A stretch of DNA of 64,000 nucleotides from Anaeromicrobium sediminis (GTDB lineage: Bacteria; Bacillota; Clostridia; Peptostreptococcales; Thermotaleaceae): contig NZ_NIBG01000005.1 in assembly GCF_002270055.1 (NCBI RefSeq), forward strand, positions 158,023-222,022, written 5' to 3'. Below are positions 62,607 to 64,000 of the stretch, in pieces. The translations under genes and the position numbers were made by a program. Under the pieces are notes generated by a model. It was not told the origin of the DNA, searched no databases, and saw only the letters and a list, made by a program, of their open reading frames with translations. The stretch's first letter is position 1; each line of letters opens with the position of its first letter.

Positions 62607-63533
62607 CTACTTAAATTCAATATCAAACTTTTTAATCATTTTATCAGGTCTATAGGAAAGCTTTGCACGTCTTAGACTTTCTAATCCCATGTCTTCTTCC
62701 CTATTTATATAAGTTACATCGGTACATTCATTTTGAACAAATTGTTGGTTGATAGCCTGATATAATCCTCTAATAGAAGGGTTAGCCTTTTCAATATGGA
62801 CTACCATCATATCTGGATTTATTTTATATCCTAAAGTGAAGGCCTCAACTTTATCATTTATTAGAATTGCTCCACCCCTGCAACCTAGTGTATCCATGTT
62901 ATAAAGGGCTTCTTCTATAGCCTTTCTTTCATGTGACATTAATTCCTCAGCCATATCATTTTCAAAGGTTTTATTTTCTATTAAACTATCATTTAAATGA
63001 ATACATTCTTCCATTAAATCCTTTGTTAATGGTCTATATTCAAAGGAATAGTTTCTATAAAAGTAGTTTAGATGGTTTCTTTTAGACTGATACTTTCGTC
63101 CCTTTAAAGTAGCTAAATTATCACTTAAATAGGCATAATCAAAATTTTCTCTGTCCTCTTTTATTAATACATTACTATTGTTAGTTTCTTTAAAGTAATT
63201 AATATATTTTTCAGGAGCAAGTTTTATAGTTAAATTTTGATTATCTTTTTTGAAATTTTTTTCTAATATTTTTAAAGTATCATTAAATGTATCTGAATCA
63301 TATTCACCGACTGGAAGGGGTGGGAATATGAAATGTTGTGGTTTTCCTTCTTCTGTTAAATAATTAAGAGCCCTAATACAAAGATGATTATTTATTATTT
63401 CGTAGTGAATATCATTTATATCCTTCCACATATACAAGCTTGCAAAGCTTAAACCTGAAGTCTCATGGTTGTTATTATATATATATTTCTCGAATAAATC
63501 TTTATCTTCTAATGAAATCTTTTTCTCAAACAT
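62607..63533 (-). CDS. DUF2156 (phosphatidylglycerol lysyltransferase C-terminal-like) protein
   Basis: A 308-residue protein with the double-GNAT fold of the DUF2156/LPG synthetase C-terminal family (HETSGLSFASLYMWKD, GRKYQSKRNHLNYF, VVHIEKANPSIRGLYQAINQ, NREEDMGLESLRRAKLSYRPD). No membrane part, so it is not a full MprF enzyme. The ATG at 63533 follows AAGGAG by 6 nt; an extension of 20 residues upstream has no site. The reaction is unknown. Confidence 0.88.
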   Translation of the reverse strand: MFEKKISLEDKDLFEKYIYNNNHETSGLSFASLYMWKDINDIHYEIINNHLCIRALNYLTEEGKPQHFIFPPLPVGEYDSDTFNDTLKILEKNFKKDNQNLTIKLAPEKYINYFKETNNSNVLIKEDRENFDYAYLSDNLATLKGRKYQSKRNHLNYFYRNYSFEYRPLTKDLMEECIHLNDSLIENKTFENDMAEELMSHERKAIEEALYNMDTLGCRGGAILINDKVEAFTLGYKINPDMMVVHIEKANPSIRGLYQAINQQFVQNECTDVTYINREEDMGLESLRRAKLSYRPDKMIKKFDIEFK

Positions 63534-63660
63534 AAAAAACTCCTTTAATTTAGTATTGATTATATAACTACACATAACTAATAATATACCCACATATCCA
63601 TAGATATAACATATTCATGATAGCATATTATGTTATATTTCGTTTTGTTTTTTTATCTTT

Positions 63661-63710
63661 CTTTTAATTTATAGGAAATTATAATTTTATAATTTCCTAT
63701 AAATTAAAAG
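63661..63710. repeat. Long perfect A/T-rich hairpin
   Basis: CTTTTAATTTATAGGAAATT (continuing to 63682) is perfectly complementary to 63689-63710: a 22-bp stem with a 6-nt loop. It lies upstream of the DUF2156 gene and downstream of the zinc-ribbon gene; it may be a terminator or regulatory hairpin. The rest of 63594-63787 is A/T-rich without an ORF. Confidence 0.6.
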
Positions 63711-63725
63711 AATACAATAAATCAC

Positions 63726-63756
63726 AAAAATCTAGCCCATGACTAGATTTTTTTAG
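63726..63756. terminator. Terminator of the zinc-ribbon gene
   Basis: AAAAATCTAG / CTAGATTTTT with loop CCCATGA and T/A runs on both sides. Confidence 0.8.
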
Positions 63757-63787
63757 TGGATAATTATTGACACATTAAAATTTTATT

Positions 63788-64000
63788 CTAATATTTTTTC
63801 CGTCTGGTATCACCATGTCTAATATGCATTTTTGCATTTCCATGATGCATAGATTTATATAATTGCATCTTTGCTAACTCCATTTCTTTTTCTAATTCTT
63901 TCCTACAAATAGGGCAATATTTGTGATGGGCTGAAAGAAGCAAGCATCCACATCTTTTACATTCAAAATTTAAGTATTCATTTGGAATTTCGATAAGTCT
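63788..64000 (-). CDS. Zinc-ribbon protein, 5' end outside the window
   Basis: The last 70 codons of a gene entering from the right edge. They encode a four-Cys zinc ribbon (ECKRCGCLLLSAHHKYCPIC), a charged helix (RKELEKEMELAKMQ) and a His/Met/Arg-rich tail (SMHHGNAKMHIRHG). It ends at TAG (63790-63788) before a clear terminator. Start and full length are unknown. Confidence 0.7.
   Translation of the reverse strand, partial: RLIEIPNEYLNFECKRCGCLLLSAHHKYCPICRKELEKEMELAKMQLYKSMHHGNAKMHIRHGDTRRKKY

Overview
The window is a low-GC chromosomal stretch of an anaerobic, endospore-forming, Gram-positive bacterium of the Clostridia type (a Tissierellales/Clostridiales-like lineage is my inference). 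The grounds are A+T-rich DNA with strong AGGAGG ribosome sites, a nickel CO dehydrogenase, a HydG radical-SAM maturase, a cotJ spore-coat operon, a GerA-type germinant receptor, T-box, FMN and cobalamin riboswitches, and Fur- and CsoR-type operators. No rRNA, tRNA, phage, transposase or CRISPR array was seen.

Layout. 1-4.4 kb: an Rrf2 regulator and a cooS-cooF-flavoprotein operon, with matching 25-bp operator candidates before the regulator and before cooS. 4.7-10.9 kb: coaBC, a diguanylate cyclase, a decayed YheO-type regulator, tryptophanase plus RidA, and cotJABC. 11-15.1 kb: the FMN-riboswitch-controlled riboflavin operon ribD-ribE-ribBA-ribH. 15.2-19.7 kb: a two-component system, an AgrC-like kinase without a partner, and glutaminase. 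19.9-23.6 kb: an uncharacterised locus with two paralogous FAD proteins, two small helical proteins, two tandem CBO0543-like membrane proteins and a 27-residue membrane peptide. 23.6-27.9 kb: germinant receptor B, A, C and a possible D subunit. 28-36.6 kb: a deacetylase, a second diguanylate cyclase, a methyltransferase, free-methionine-sulfoxide reductase, T-box tyrS, QueT, a chemoreceptor and an AIM24 protein. 36.6-41.4 kb: hydG and a Fur-controlled iron block (DUF2325, feoA, feoB, a Cys-rich FeoB partner). 41.5-47.1 kb: dipeptidase, YibE/F, AbgT transporter and M20 peptidase. 47.1-51.3 kb: a cobalamin riboswitch before a 53-residue orphan ORF, then a 2-hydroxyacyl-CoA-dehydratase-like cluster with its ATPase activator. 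51.3-57.4 kb: RNase H, a 10-TM metal exporter and a two-component system with an HtrA protease. 57.7-61.1 kb: copper homeostasis (Met-rich protein, CopA, CsoR). 61.4-64 kb: an acetyltransferase, a DUF2156 protein and a truncated zinc-ribbon gene.

Main points of interest. (1) The copper ATPase reading frame begins 111 nt upstream of the obvious open frame. Its first metal-binding motif reads GMT-UGA-AAC, where UGA replaces the first Cys of CxxC, and a compact hairpin sits 18 nt downstream in the position of a bacterial SECIS. It is therefore a candidate selenocysteine CopA. The same protein carries a C-terminal CopZ-like domain with its own internal ribosome site and ATG. (2) Four copies of a roughly 170-bp intergenic element with long terminal complementarity keep pairing despite sequence change, which suggests a structured RNA or DNA family. 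A second family of multi-hairpin elements has two copies. (3) A cobalamin riboswitch has only a tiny unrecognised ORF downstream. (4) Two matching operators link an Rrf2 regulator to the CO dehydrogenase operon.
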